Source of the DNA: Bacillota bacterium
GTDB lineage: Bacteria > Bacillota > Clostridia > Oscillospirales > Acutalibacteraceae
Assembly (NCBI GenBank): GCA_030705695.1
Contig: JAUZPX010000017.1
Coordinates: 1 to 22,003, forward strand
Direction: 5' to 3'
Length of the DNA: 22,003 bases
The notes beneath the pieces were generated by a model. It was not told the origin of the DNA, made no database searches, and saw nothing but the letters and a program-made list of their open reading frames with translations. Below, one piece after another: positions 1 to 6,684 of this stretch (positions are counted from its first letter, which is position 1; the number at the start of each line of letters is the position of its first letter). The position numbers and the translations under genes are program-made.

Positions 1-433
1 AAACAATATCTACAATTACTTTAATACCGTAATAATGTGCAGCTGTGCACATAGTAGAAAAATCGTTTTTTGTACCAAGCCAAGTATTTCCATCGCTAAA
101 GCTTAGTGTTACAGGCTGATACATCTTCCACCACTGACCGTTCACATCAGTATAGCTACCATTGTAATCCTTAGGCTGCTGTACGGGAGAAACCTGAACG
201 GCTGTATATCCCGCATTGGCAATATCCAGCAAATTATTTTTTATTGTATTGTATGACCAGTTCCAGCAGTGAAGAATAACTCCGTCTTGAATATTATCCG
301 CTAAACTGTAACTATTGGTTCCTGTCGAACTTTGCTGTGTAGTAACAGCATTTGCATAACTGAACGGAACAGTAAACACAACTGTCAGCAAACAGCACAT
401 TAAAATGATTGAAAGAATTTTTTTGGTTTTCAA
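1..433 (-). CDS. Secreted alpha-amylase (GH13), N-terminal part
   Basis: The first 144 codons of a minus-strand gene cut by the window edge. It starts at TTG (431-433) about 10 nt after GGAGG; no ATG in frame is better placed. The translation begins with a signal peptide (Lys/Thr-rich start, then a hydrophobic stretch ILSIILMCCLLTVVFTVPFS) ending near SYANA. It continues with DGVILHCWNW, then NAGYTAVQVSPVQ, WWKMYQPVT, a LGTKNDF segment and HYYGIKVIVDIV. This is the characteristic start of the GH13 (beta/alpha)8 barrel of secreted alpha-amylases: first strands, QVSP block and the conserved region I strand. The catalytic Asp/Glu residues would lie beyond the window. The family hydrolyses internal alpha-1,4 bonds of starch outside the cell. 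A sigma-A promoter lies upstream. Exact substrate and any C-terminal starch-binding or anchoring modules cannot be seen. Confidence 0.9.
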   Translation of the reverse strand, partial: MKTKKILSIILMCCLLTVVFTVPFSYANAVTTQQSSTGTNSYSLADNIQDGVILHCWNWSYNTIKNNLLDIANAGYTAVQVSPVQQPKDYNGSYTDVNGQWWKMYQPVTLSFSDGNTWLGTKNDFSTMCTAAHYYGIKVIVDIV

Positions 434-480
434 TACAAATACGCCTCCGTTAATTTCAAAAATCCTAATTACCATGTTTA

Positions 481-508
481 ATTATAGCTTTTGTTATTTT
501 TATTTCAA
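481..508 (-). promoter_or_regulatory. Sigma-A promoter of the amylase gene
   Basis: On the minus strand TTGAAA (503-508), a 16-bp spacer and a perfect TATAAT (481-486), about 50 bp upstream of the amylase TTG start. I see no convincing cre-type catabolite operator beside it. Confidence 0.65.
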
Positions 509-563
509 GCAAAACCCATTTTTTCAGCTATGTCCATATATTTCTATATAATTATTGTTTATT

Positions 564-592
564 TTGACAATATATTTTAAGAAATTTACGGA
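564..592 (+). promoter_or_regulatory. Possible promoter of the 60-aa gene
   Basis: A perfect -35 TTGACA at 564-569. The hexamer 17 bp downstream (TACGGA, 587-592) is a poor -10; a TATAAA further down is wrongly spaced. Only the -35 is convincing, so another sigma factor or an activator may be needed. Confidence 0.25.
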
Positions 593-624
593 AAACTAAT
601 ATAAAATTATTTGGAGGTATTTTT

Positions 625-807
625 ATGAAAAACAAAAAAAACAACTCGTCTGACCATTTGGCAAACGAGCGTTTAAAAGCAGGTCCCAGAGATGTTATGC
701 TTTCAGGAGCCGAGCATTTTTTTCAAGATGATGATACAAAAATCTGGCATCCGTCAGATGATTCAGTAGAAGAAATGCGCTCTTGGAGCCAAGATAATCA
801 AAAATAG
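625..807 (+). CDS. Small acidic protein of unknown function (60 aa)
   Basis: A 60-codon gene with a strong ribosome binding site (GGAGG, 7 nt before ATG). It has a Lys/Asn-rich start (KNKKNNSSDHLANERLKAGPRDVM) followed by an acidic second half ending in IWHPSDDSVEEMRSWSQDNQK. It has no signal peptide, membrane segment or cysteine. The tail pattern P-S-x3-V-E-x4-W-x3-N-Q-K recalls the C-terminus of short clostridial DUF3787 proteins, some of which are described as spore-surface proteins. That is from memory and weak. The gene converges on the lipoprotein gene with only 9 bp between the stops. I assign no function. Confidence 0.65.
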   Translation: MKNKKNNSSDHLANERLKAGPRDVMLSGAEHFFQDDDTKIWHPSDDSVEEMRSWSQDNQK

Positions 808-816
808 CGTCCTTTT

Positions 817-1212
817 TTATTTTGAATTTACTCCGTTTATTGGCTTTGTAGCGTCCTCGGCTTTAACTAGTGTTAATTCTTTATTGGCATATGTAAGTTT
901 AAGCTCATTTCCGGTTAATTTGTATTTAAAATAAAATTGTTGTTTTAGCCTTGTGTCAGAGATAATTAAATGATCATCTCCTACAACGCTTGTTCCGCTG
1001 ATGCTACAAGAAATATTTTTATCGGAGATTGCAGTATAATGGGCAGTATCCCCGTTAAACCAGAGCTTTGCCGTCATCCCGTTATCGCTATTTAACAGCC
1101 ACTGATTTTGCTTTAATTCATCGGCGGTAGATTGAATCATTGGCTGGCATCCGCATAAAAATAATAGAAAAATCACAAACCCCAGAATAGAATATTTTCT
1201 GAAATTTCCCAA
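817..1212 (-). CDS. Small putative lipoprotein
   Basis: A 131-aa protein starting at TTG (1210-1212), 8 nt after GAGGTG. A short basic start (MGNFRKY) leads into a hydrophobic stretch, SILGFVIFLLFLCGC. LCGC fits a type II signal-peptidase lipobox, so Cys22 should be lipidated and the protein tethered to the outer face of the membrane. The mature part (about 109 aa) alternates polar and aromatic/beta-branched residues (WLLNSDNGMTAKLWFNGDTAHYTAI, FYFKYKLTGNELKLTY), which suggests an all-beta fold like small lipocalin/META-type domains. I recognise no catalytic motif. A possible promoter (TTGTAA 1305-1310, AATAAT 1282-1287 on the minus strand) overlaps the DUF2804 promoter, so the two genes may be coordinated. 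Function unknown. Confidence 0.75.
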   Translation of the reverse strand: MGNFRKYSILGFVIFLLFLCGCQPMIQSTADELKQNQWLLNSDNGMTAKLWFNGDTAHYTAISDKNISCSISGTSVVGDDHLIISDTRLKQQFYFKYKLTGNELKLTYANKELTLVKAEDATKPINGVNSK

Positions 1213-1292
1213 ATGTTTTTCACCTCGTTTTTCGTTTTCATCCGATTCATCATATGTTTTTTTATGCCTGTTTATGTAATTATTATTATGAC

Positions 1293-1321
1293 TTGAAAAT
1301 AACGTTACAACTATGTATAAT
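1293..1321 (+). promoter_or_regulatory. Sigma-A promoter of the DUF2804 gene
   Basis: TTGAAA (1293-1298), 17-bp spacer, TATAAT (1316-1321), ending 44 bp before the coding start. A weaker minus-strand promoter for the lipoprotein overlaps it (see that gene). Confidence 0.7.
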
Positions 1322-1365
1322 TATTTTATCAGATTTTGGGAATTTTTAGGTTTTAATTCAAGGGG

Positions 1366-2382
1366 GTGTCGAACATTCAAACTGAAATTAAAAAACAGCA
1401 AGAGCTTTTTAACCGTTTCGGCGAAATTTCTGTGACAGGATGGGCGAAATCACCTCTTATTCAGTACGATCGGGACGATGCAAAAGCTTTTCGATTCAAA
1501 ATAAAAGAACGTGACTCTTACTTTATATCAAACGATGAAGTAGGACTTAACATCTCTGTGGCCGATTTTGGTATACATGCAACCATAAGTGCCACTCTTG
1601 TAGACTTTAAAGAAGGCAAAATCCACAGCAAAACAATGTCAAAAATCATATTGCTTAACAAGATATCAATGCCAAGCAGTACTGAAGCAGGTGATGTAAC
1701 TTATACTGATATCAGAGCAGGTATAAACTTTGCAAAATCCGCAAGAAAACGTTATATTAAATGCGATTTTTCTAACTTTTTTGACGGTAAAAATCTTTAT
1801 GCCAACATTATGCTTGAGCAAAGTATTGAAGATCGCATGGTAACGGTAATACCGTTTTCGGAGAACAGATCAATGTTTTTTTATAAGCAGTTTTTACCGC
1901 AAATGCGTGCAAGCGGAACTATTCGCTGCGGCGGCGATGAATATTATCTTAATCTGCAAGAAACAACCGCACTTCTCGATTGGACACGATGCTCTTTACC
2001 GCCCAAAACATGTTATCATACAATGTTTGCTCAGGGGAATATCGGAGGAAGTCCGTTTGCCATAAATTTAGCCAATAATATCGGTGATACATCTAACGGA
2101 ACAGAAAACTGTTTCTTCTTTCATGACCATGTTCATAAGCTGGCAAATATAAAAATCACGTCTCAGAAGGGTGATATCACAAAACCTTGGCGATTTACTG
2201 CCGGACTCTCTGTTCTTGATATTACATTCATGCCAATGATTAAAAGCGGAAGATTAATGACAGCCGATACAGACAAACGTACGCTTGTTTACGGGCATAT
2301 CAGCGGAAGCATTAATCAATCGGGCATGTCGCATATTATGATTGACGCAATGCCTGCATTTATGGAAATGGCTGTTTTATAA
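1366..2382 (+). CDS. DUF2804 family protein
   Basis: A 338-aa soluble protein with no signal peptide or membrane helix. It matches my memory of DUF2804, which is usually about 330-350 aa. It has an early G-W-A-x-S/x-P-L motif (GWAKSPL, residues 25-31), a central CDFSNFFDGKNLYANIMLEQ block, DWTRCSLP..YHTMFAQG, a Gly/Asn-rich NLANNIGDTSNGTENCFF stretch, and HDHVHKLANIKI followed by KPWRF. The biochemical role of the family is not established. Structurally it resembles lipocalin-like enzymes acting on hydrophobic or terpenoid substrates, which is inference. The start is uncertain: the GTG at 1366 is fused to the only Shine-Dalgarno-like run (AAGGGGG), and no in-frame ATG lies nearby. It has its own promoter and terminator and is monocistronic. 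Confidence 0.8.
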   Translation: MSNIQTEIKKQQELFNRFGEISVTGWAKSPLIQYDRDDAKAFRFKIKERDSYFISNDEVGLNISVADFGIHATISATLVDFKEGKIHSKTMSKIILLNKISMPSSTEAGDVTYTDIRAGINFAKSARKRYIKCDFSNFFDGKNLYANIMLEQSIEDRMVTVIPFSENRSMFFYKQFLPQMRASGTIRCGGDEYYLNLQETTALLDWTRCSLPPKTCYHTMFAQGNIGGSPFAINLANNIGDTSNGTENCFFFHDHVHKLANIKITSQKGDITKPWRFTAGLSVLDITFMPMIKSGRLMTADTDKRTLVYGHISGSINQSGMSHIMIDAMPAFMEMAVL

Positions 2383-2432
2383 TTTTTATATCTACTTACA
2401 ACTATGAAATAAAGCAAATCGAATTCACTTAA

Positions 2433-2459
2433 AAAGGCTGTGCTTTAAGCACAGCCTTT
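2433..2459. terminator. Bidirectional terminator between DUF2804 and accA
   Basis: GGCTGTGC (2436-2443), a 5-nt loop, GCACAGCC (2449-2456), flanked by A-runs and T-runs on both sides. It serves the plus-strand DUF2804 gene and, with the better T-tract, the minus-strand fatty-acid operon. Confidence 0.9.
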
Positions 2460-2503
2460 ATTAATTTATATAATAACTATCGTAAGTAAAAGATTTTTCA
2501 TAC

Positions 2504-3283
2504 TTATGAATTACCGAATTTTCTAAAACGATTATACCTAGTTTCAACAAGTTCGTTTTCAGAAAGACGGCTGTTTTTTTCAAGCGTTCTGCCTATGAGT
2601 ACTTTCAAACTTTCAAATGCTTTGTATTCGTCTTTTTTCGGCTCACGAATAATTCTCTCGATAACACCGAGCTTGAACAGATCCTGAGCGGTAAGTTTTA
2701 ATACTTCGGCCGCTTCTGCTGTTCTGCTTGAATCTTTCCAGAGGATGCTTGCACAGCCCTCAGGAGAAATTACGGAATAAACAGAGTTTTCAAGCATCCA
2801 TACCTCGTCGGCAACCGCAAGCGCCAAAGCTCCTCCGCTGCCGCCTTCGCCTATAAATATTGAGATTATTGGCGTTTTAAGCGCCATCATTTCCATAATA
2901 TTTTCAGCAATAGCCTGACCTTGTCCTCGCTCTTCAGCTCCTATACCGCAGTATGCACCTGAAGTATCTACAAAGCAAATTATTGGGCGCTTGAATTTCT
3001 CGGCTTGCTTCATTAATCTTAATGCTTTGCGATATCCCTCAGGATGCGCCATTCCGAAATTGCGCTCCATACGCTCTTTTAAATTACGTCCTTTTTCAAG
3101 GCCGATTACCGTTACAGGCGTATCATGGAGCATTGCGACTCCGCCGATTACAGCTTTATCATCAGCAAAACGACGATCACCGTGAAGCTCGATAAAACTA
3201 TCCTTAAACATGCGCTCAATAAAATCCATGCTTGTGAGTTTATCGACAGAACGTGCTGCCGTTACTTTATCAAATGCGTTCAT
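2504..3283 (-). CDS. accA: Acetyl-CoA carboxylase carboxyltransferase subunit alpha
   Basis: 259 aa; last gene of the fatty-acid operon. With AccD it forms the alpha2-beta2 carboxyltransferase that moves CO2 from carboxybiotin-AccB to acetyl-CoA, giving malonyl-CoA in the cytoplasm. Recognisable family blocks are FIELHGDRRFADDKAVIGG, ERNFGMAHPEGYRKALRLM, FVDTSGAYCGIGAEERGQGQAIA and the Gly-rich crotonase-type oxyanion segment GEGGSGGALALAVADEV, followed by VISPEGCASILWKD. It lacks most of the N-terminal coiled region of the longer E. coli protein (319 aa); this short form is usual in clostridia. Its ATG overlaps the end of accD (3280-3283, ATGA-type overlap), implying translational coupling and matched subunit amounts. 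The stop is followed by the shared terminator at 2433-2459. Confidence 0.97.
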   Translation of the reverse strand: MNAFDKVTAARSVDKLTSMDFIERMFKDSFIELHGDRRFADDKAVIGGVAMLHDTPVTVIGLEKGRNLKERMERNFGMAHPEGYRKALRLMKQAEKFKRPIICFVDTSGAYCGIGAEERGQGQAIAENIMEMMALKTPIISIFIGEGGSGGALALAVADEVWMLENSVYSVISPEGCASILWKDSSRTAEAAEVLKLTAQDLFKLGVIERIIREPKKDEYKAFESLKVLIGRTLEKNSRLSENELVETRYNRFRKFGNS

Positions 3284-4170
3284 ACAGGCAACACCTCCCC
3301 TTCAAACATATGGAGTTTAAGAAGTTTATAGAGAGTTTCCTTCAAATCAGAACGCTGAACGACCATATCAATAAATCCCTTTTCAAGAAGAAACTCAGCC
3401 GTCTGAAAATTTTTCGGCAATTTCTGACGAATAGTTTGTTCAATAACACGAGGTCCTGCAAATGCAATCAATGCATTAGGCTCTGATATAATTATGTCGC
3501 CCTCCATAGCAAAGCTTGCCGTTACGCCGCCAGTAGTAGGGTCTGTAAGTACTGTAATATAAAGAAGTCCCGCATCGCTGTGTTTTTTCACAGCTCCGCT
3601 TGTTTTCGCCATTTGCATAAGCGAGAGTATGCCTTCCTGCATTCTGGCTCCACCCGAAACGGTACACGCAATTATCGGAAGTGCGTTTCTTGTTGCATAT
3701 TCGAAAGCTCTGGTGATTTTCTCTCCTGTAACAGAACCCATGCTGCCCATCATAAAGGTTGGATCCATAACGCAAATTACTGTTTTTATTCCGCCGATTT
3801 TGCAAACGCCTGTCTTTACAGATTCGCTTTCTCCACTCTGAATTTGTGCGCTTTTAAGCTTACGAGTGTATTCGGGGAAATCAATAACGTTTTTGCTTTG
3901 TAGGTCGGCGTCCATTTCTTCAAATGTTCCGATATCTGCCAAAAGTTCAATTCTTTTATTGGCACTCAGGCGAAAATGATGTCCGCATTTTACGCAAACA
4001 CGATTATTTTCCTCCATATCGGCAGCTAAAATCATATCCTTGCAGCCCGGGCATTTTACCCACATGGCGTCAGGGATATACGGGCGGTTTTCTTCCGAAC
4101 CTTTTTTTGCAGGCTGGCTTTCTAACTCATTTTTAGGTTTTAAAAAAGTAAAAATATCTCCGTTAAACAT
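3280..4170 (-). CDS. accD: Acetyl-CoA carboxylase carboxyltransferase subunit beta
   Basis: About 296 aa; partner of AccA in the carboxyltransferase. The N-terminus carries the family's four-Cys zinc ribbon: CPGC (C40, C43) and CVKC (C59, C62), counted from the ATG at 4170. The crotonase-fold body follows with GGIKTVICVMDPTFMMGSMGSVTGEK, SGGARMQEG, the TDPTTGGVTASFAMEGD block, AFAGPRVIEQTIRQKLP and an EFLLEKGFIDMVV tail. The reading frame also offers TTG at 4179. I prefer ATG at 4170 because the only SD-like sequence (AAAGG) lies 11 nt from the ATG but only 2 nt from the TTG. It follows accC by about 40 nt and overlaps accA by 4 nt. Confidence 0.96.
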   Translation of the reverse strand: MFNGDIFTFLKPKNELESQPAKKGSEENRPYIPDAMWVKCPGCKDMILAADMEENNRVCVKCGHHFRLSANKRIELLADIGTFEEMDADLQSKNVIDFPEYTRKLKSAQIQSGESESVKTGVCKIGGIKTVICVMDPTFMMGSMGSVTGEKITRAFEYATRNALPIIACTVSGGARMQEGILSLMQMAKTSGAVKKHSDAGLLYITVLTDPTTGGVTASFAMEGDIIISEPNALIAFAGPRVIEQTIRQKLPKNFQTAEFLLEKGFIDMVVQRSDLKETLYKLLKLHMFEGEVLPV

Positions 4171-4209
4171 GTCATTCAATGCCTTTCCGTCTCATTCCAG
4201 AGAGTTCTG

Positions 4210-5556
4210 TTATGTGCCTTTACTCAAAAAATCATTCATAAAGTCTGTCGTATAAGAGCCGTCAACAAAATTCGGGTCTGATAAAATCTCAATCTGTAAA
4301 TTTCTGTTATGGTCAACGCCATGGATATTCAGCTCTGAAAGTGCCATTTTCATCTTGCGGATGGCATGTTCACGAGTACGTGCCTGAACAATGAGCTTTC
4401 CAATCATTGAATCGTAATACGGCGGAATGGAATAATCCATATAAATCGCTGTGTCAAAGCGAACAAAAGGTCCACCGGGTACGTGAAGCATGGTTATCTC
4501 ACCGCAGCTCGGGCGGAAATTTAAATCAGGATTTTCAGCATTGATTCTACATTCAATGGCATGACCATGAATATGTATGTCATGCTGCTTCATATTCAGT
4601 TCAGCACCAGCCGCAATACGAATTTGCCATTGCACAAGATCAAGACCCGTTACCATCTCGGTAACAGGATGCTCAACCTGCAAACGTGTATTCATTTCCA
4701 TAAAATAAAAGTTTTTGTTTTTGTCAACTAAAAACTCAACAGTTCCTGCATTAACATAATTTACCGCATGAGCCGCTTTTTTTGCGGCATCCATCATTTT
4801 GGCACGAAGCTCATCAGTCACTACCGGTGACGGGCTTTCTTCGATTAGTTTTTGATTTTTTCGCTGAACCGAGCATTCACGCTCGCCAAAGCACAGCACA
4901 TTACCGTGTTTGTCGCACATCAGCTGCATTTCAACGTGCTTAACAGGCTTTAAGAATTTCTCAAGATATACTGCACCGTCACCAAATGCACTTTCTGCCT
5001 CGCTTGAAGCAGACAAAAAAGCATTTTTGAATTCTTCGTTTGAATTAACTAAACGAATGCCTCTTCCGCCACCGCCTGAACGAGCTTTAATAAGAAGCGG
5101 ATAGCCAATCTTTTCAGCTTCTACCAATGCTTCATCAACATCGTCAATAATGTCAGTACCGGGAGTTACGGGAACTCCTGCGTTTCTCATGGTTTTGCGT
5201 GCCATGTCTTTGTCGCCCAAAAGAGAAATCTGTTGTGAAGACGGACCGATAAATTCAATATTGCATTGCTCGCAAAGCGAAACAAATTTAGCATTCTCGG
5301 AAAGGAGTCCATATCCAGGGTGAATCGCCTGAGCACCGCTTGACACTGCTACAGTTAAAATTGCAGGCATGTTAAGATAGCTCTCAGACGCTCTGGCTCC
5401 GCCTATGCAGTAGCTTTCGTCTGCCAGCTTTACATGCATAGCGTCTTTATCAGCTTCGGAATATACTGCAACTGTTTCTATGCCCATTTCACGGCAGGCA
5501 CGTATAATTCTAACAGCGATTTCGCCACGATTGGCAATTAATATTTTTGAAAACAA
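4210..5556 (-). CDS. accC: Acetyl-CoA carboxylase, biotin carboxylase subunit
   Basis: 448 aa, the normal length. It carboxylates the biotin on AccB using ATP and bicarbonate, the first half-reaction of acetyl-CoA carboxylase. The biotin-carboxylase N domain is visible (ILIANRGEIAVRIIRACREMGI, then HPGYGLLSENAKF). The ATP-grasp domain has the Gly-rich loop KARSGGGGRGIRLV (residues 157-170). The catalytic strand FYFMEMNTRLQVEHPVTEM (283-301) supplies the Mg/ATP Glu and Asn and the catalytic Arg-Gln-Val-Glu. The C-terminal region has HAIECRINAE and YYDSMIGKLIV. The start is TTG (5554-5556), 5 nt after GAGGTG. The gene is separated from fabZ by about 190 bp holding a palindromic repeat, the only large gap within the operon. 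Confidence 0.97.
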   Translation of the reverse strand: MFSKILIANRGEIAVRIIRACREMGIETVAVYSEADKDAMHVKLADESYCIGGARASESYLNMPAILTVAVSSGAQAIHPGYGLLSENAKFVSLCEQCNIEFIGPSSQQISLLGDKDMARKTMRNAGVPVTPGTDIIDDVDEALVEAEKIGYPLLIKARSGGGGRGIRLVNSNEEFKNAFLSASSEAESAFGDGAVYLEKFLKPVKHVEMQLMCDKHGNVLCFGERECSVQRKNQKLIEESPSPVVTDELRAKMMDAAKKAAHAVNYVNAGTVEFLVDKNKNFYFMEMNTRLQVEHPVTEMVTGLDLVQWQIRIAAGAELNMKQHDIHIHGHAIECRINAENPDLNFRPSCGEITMLHVPGGPFVRFDTAIYMDYSIPPYYDSMIGKLIVQARTREHAIRKMKMALSELNIHGVDHNRNLQIEILSDPNFVDGSYTTDFMNDFLSKGT

Positions 5557-5588
5557 AATGCCACCTCATTCGCAGTCATTTTAATAGT

Positions 5589-5736
5589 CGATTAACTTGA
5601 AAACTGCACTTGGATTTGCGAGGTAATTTTTTGATGCGCAAGGCGGAGGAGGATGGAATCCTGTCGGATTCCGACGAGGACAACACAGCGCAGCGAAAAA
5701 TTGACCGCTAAGGCGGAGCAGTTTTTAGGTTAATTG
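5589..5736. repeat. Imperfect ~150-bp palindromic intergenic element (MITE/REP-like)
   Basis: The gap between fabZ and accC is one large imperfect inverted repeat. The outer arms TTAACTTGAAAACTGC (5592-5607) and GCAGTTTTTAGGTTAA (5718-5733) match as reverse complements at 14 of 16 positions. Further in, TAATTTTTTGATGCGC pairs with GCGCAGCGAAAAATTGA. In the centre GGAATCC (5655-5661) and GGATTCC (5666-5672) can form a hairpin, competing with GTCGGA/TCCGAC. The direct repeat AAGGCGGAG occurs at 5640-5648 and 5710-5718. It has no coding capacity and a more GC-rich centre than the surrounding intergenic DNA. It resembles a small mobile palindrome; copies elsewhere cannot be checked here. Confidence 0.75.
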
Positions 5737-5745
5737 GCTATATCT

Positions 5746-6162
5746 TTAATTTTTCACAATAGCAAAAGAAAGCTCAGCTGAAACACAAAGTTTATCGCCT
5801 ACATAGCCTTTTGCTTCAACAAAATAAAACACACTTTTCTGCCTTACAAGCTTGCAAACCGAACGGAAAGTATCGCCCGGCAAAACTTTTCCTTTAAATT
5901 TAACATTATTAAGCGTCGAAAAATAAGGGGTAGCATCTTCAGCAGCGCTTGCTACCAAAATACAGCTTGCCTGCCCCATCATTTCGCAAAGAACAACACC
6001 AGGAACAACAGGGTTTCCAGGAAAATGCCCCTTTAAAAACCACTCGTCGCCATTAATTGTATATTTACCCTCTGAGGTGGTTTCATCAAGCAGATTAACT
6101 TCTTCCACCAGAAGCATATTATCTCTGTGCGGAATTATTTTCTTAATTTCTTCCTGATTCAT
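5746..6162 (-). CDS. fabZ: 3-hydroxyacyl-ACP dehydratase
   Basis: A single hot-dog domain protein of about 138 aa that removes water from 3-hydroxyacyl-ACP to give trans-2-enoyl-ACP. The N-terminal block IIPHRDNMLLVEEV corresponds to the usual IxHRxPFLLVD. The catalytic segment GHFPGNPVVPGVVLCEMMGQ contains the active-site His (about residue 46) and Glu (about 60). This is followed by LNNVKFKGKVLPGDTF, typical of FabZ. Two ATGs lie close together (6168 and 6162). I chose 6162 because the AAAGG of the SD is about 10 nt from it but only 4 nt from the first. It lies 14-20 bp downstream of accB. FabZ is the only dehydratase in the cluster, with no FabA/FabN-type isomerase seen. Confidence 0.95.
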   Translation of the reverse strand: MNQEEIKKIIPHRDNMLLVEEVNLLDETTSEGKYTINGDEWFLKGHFPGNPVVPGVVLCEMMGQASCILVASAAEDATPYFSTLNNVKFKGKVLPGDTFRSVCKLVRQKSVFYFVEAKGYVGDKLCVSAELSFAIVKN

Positions 6163-6182
6163 ATGCATTTTGCCTTTCTTAA

Positions 6183-6659
6183 TTAGCTCATTCTGAACAT
6201 AACTTGACCGTACTCTACAATTTTGCCGCTTTCACAGCAAATTTCCATAATTGTACCGCTTGTTTCGGCAGTAATCTCGTTCATAAGCTTCATTGCCTCA
6301 ATAATGCAGACAACTTCGCCCTTTTCAACTTTTTTACCAACTTTTACAAACGGCTCGGAGTCAGGTGACGGAGCTAAATAGAACACACCCACCATTGGAG
6401 CTTTAATTTCAATACCTCCAACAGGAGCAGCCGCAATCGGAGCAGCTTTTACTGCTTCAGATGCAGGGGCCGGTGCTGCAACAGGAGCGGCAACAGGTAC
6501 TATTACCGGTGCTGATTGCGCAGCAGGAGCAGATATAATAGTTGCAGGCTCTTTGCAAAGCGTCAGTTTATCTCCGTCTTTTGACATGAGTTCTAATTTT
6601 GTAACATCTGAACTGTCTAATGCAGACAATAATTCTTTTACTTCATCGACTGAATACAT
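6183..6659 (-). CDS. accB: Biotin carboxyl carrier protein of acetyl-CoA carboxylase
   Basis: 158 aa. It carries the covalently bound biotin that shuttles CO2 between AccC and AccD/AccA. It has an N-terminal helical segment (residues 1-40), then an Ala/Pro/Val-rich flexible linker (about 44-80). The lipoyl/biotinyl domain (about 83-158) has KAPMVGVFYLAPSPDSEPFVKVG and the biotinylation motif EAMKLMNEI with Lys124 as the attachment site. AGGTG lies 5 nt before ATG. The gene sits between fabF and fabZ, the standard order in FabT-type operons of Firmicutes. The biotin ligase is not in this window. Confidence 0.97.
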   Translation of the reverse strand: MYSVDEVKELLSALDSSDVTKLELMSKDGDKLTLCKEPATIISAPAAQSAPVIVPVAAPVAAPAPASEAVKAAPIAAAPVGGIEIKAPMVGVFYLAPSPDSEPFVKVGKKVEKGEVVCIIEAMKLMNEITAETSGTIMEICCESGKIVEYGQVMFRMS

Positions 6660-6684
6660 GATTTCACCTGTCCTTTAAGATATT

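Noticed and set aside
481..624. CcpA (cre) site between the amylase and the 60-aa gene
   Set aside because: Looked for because amylases are often catabolite-repressed; no sequence close to TGWAANCGNTNWCA is present.
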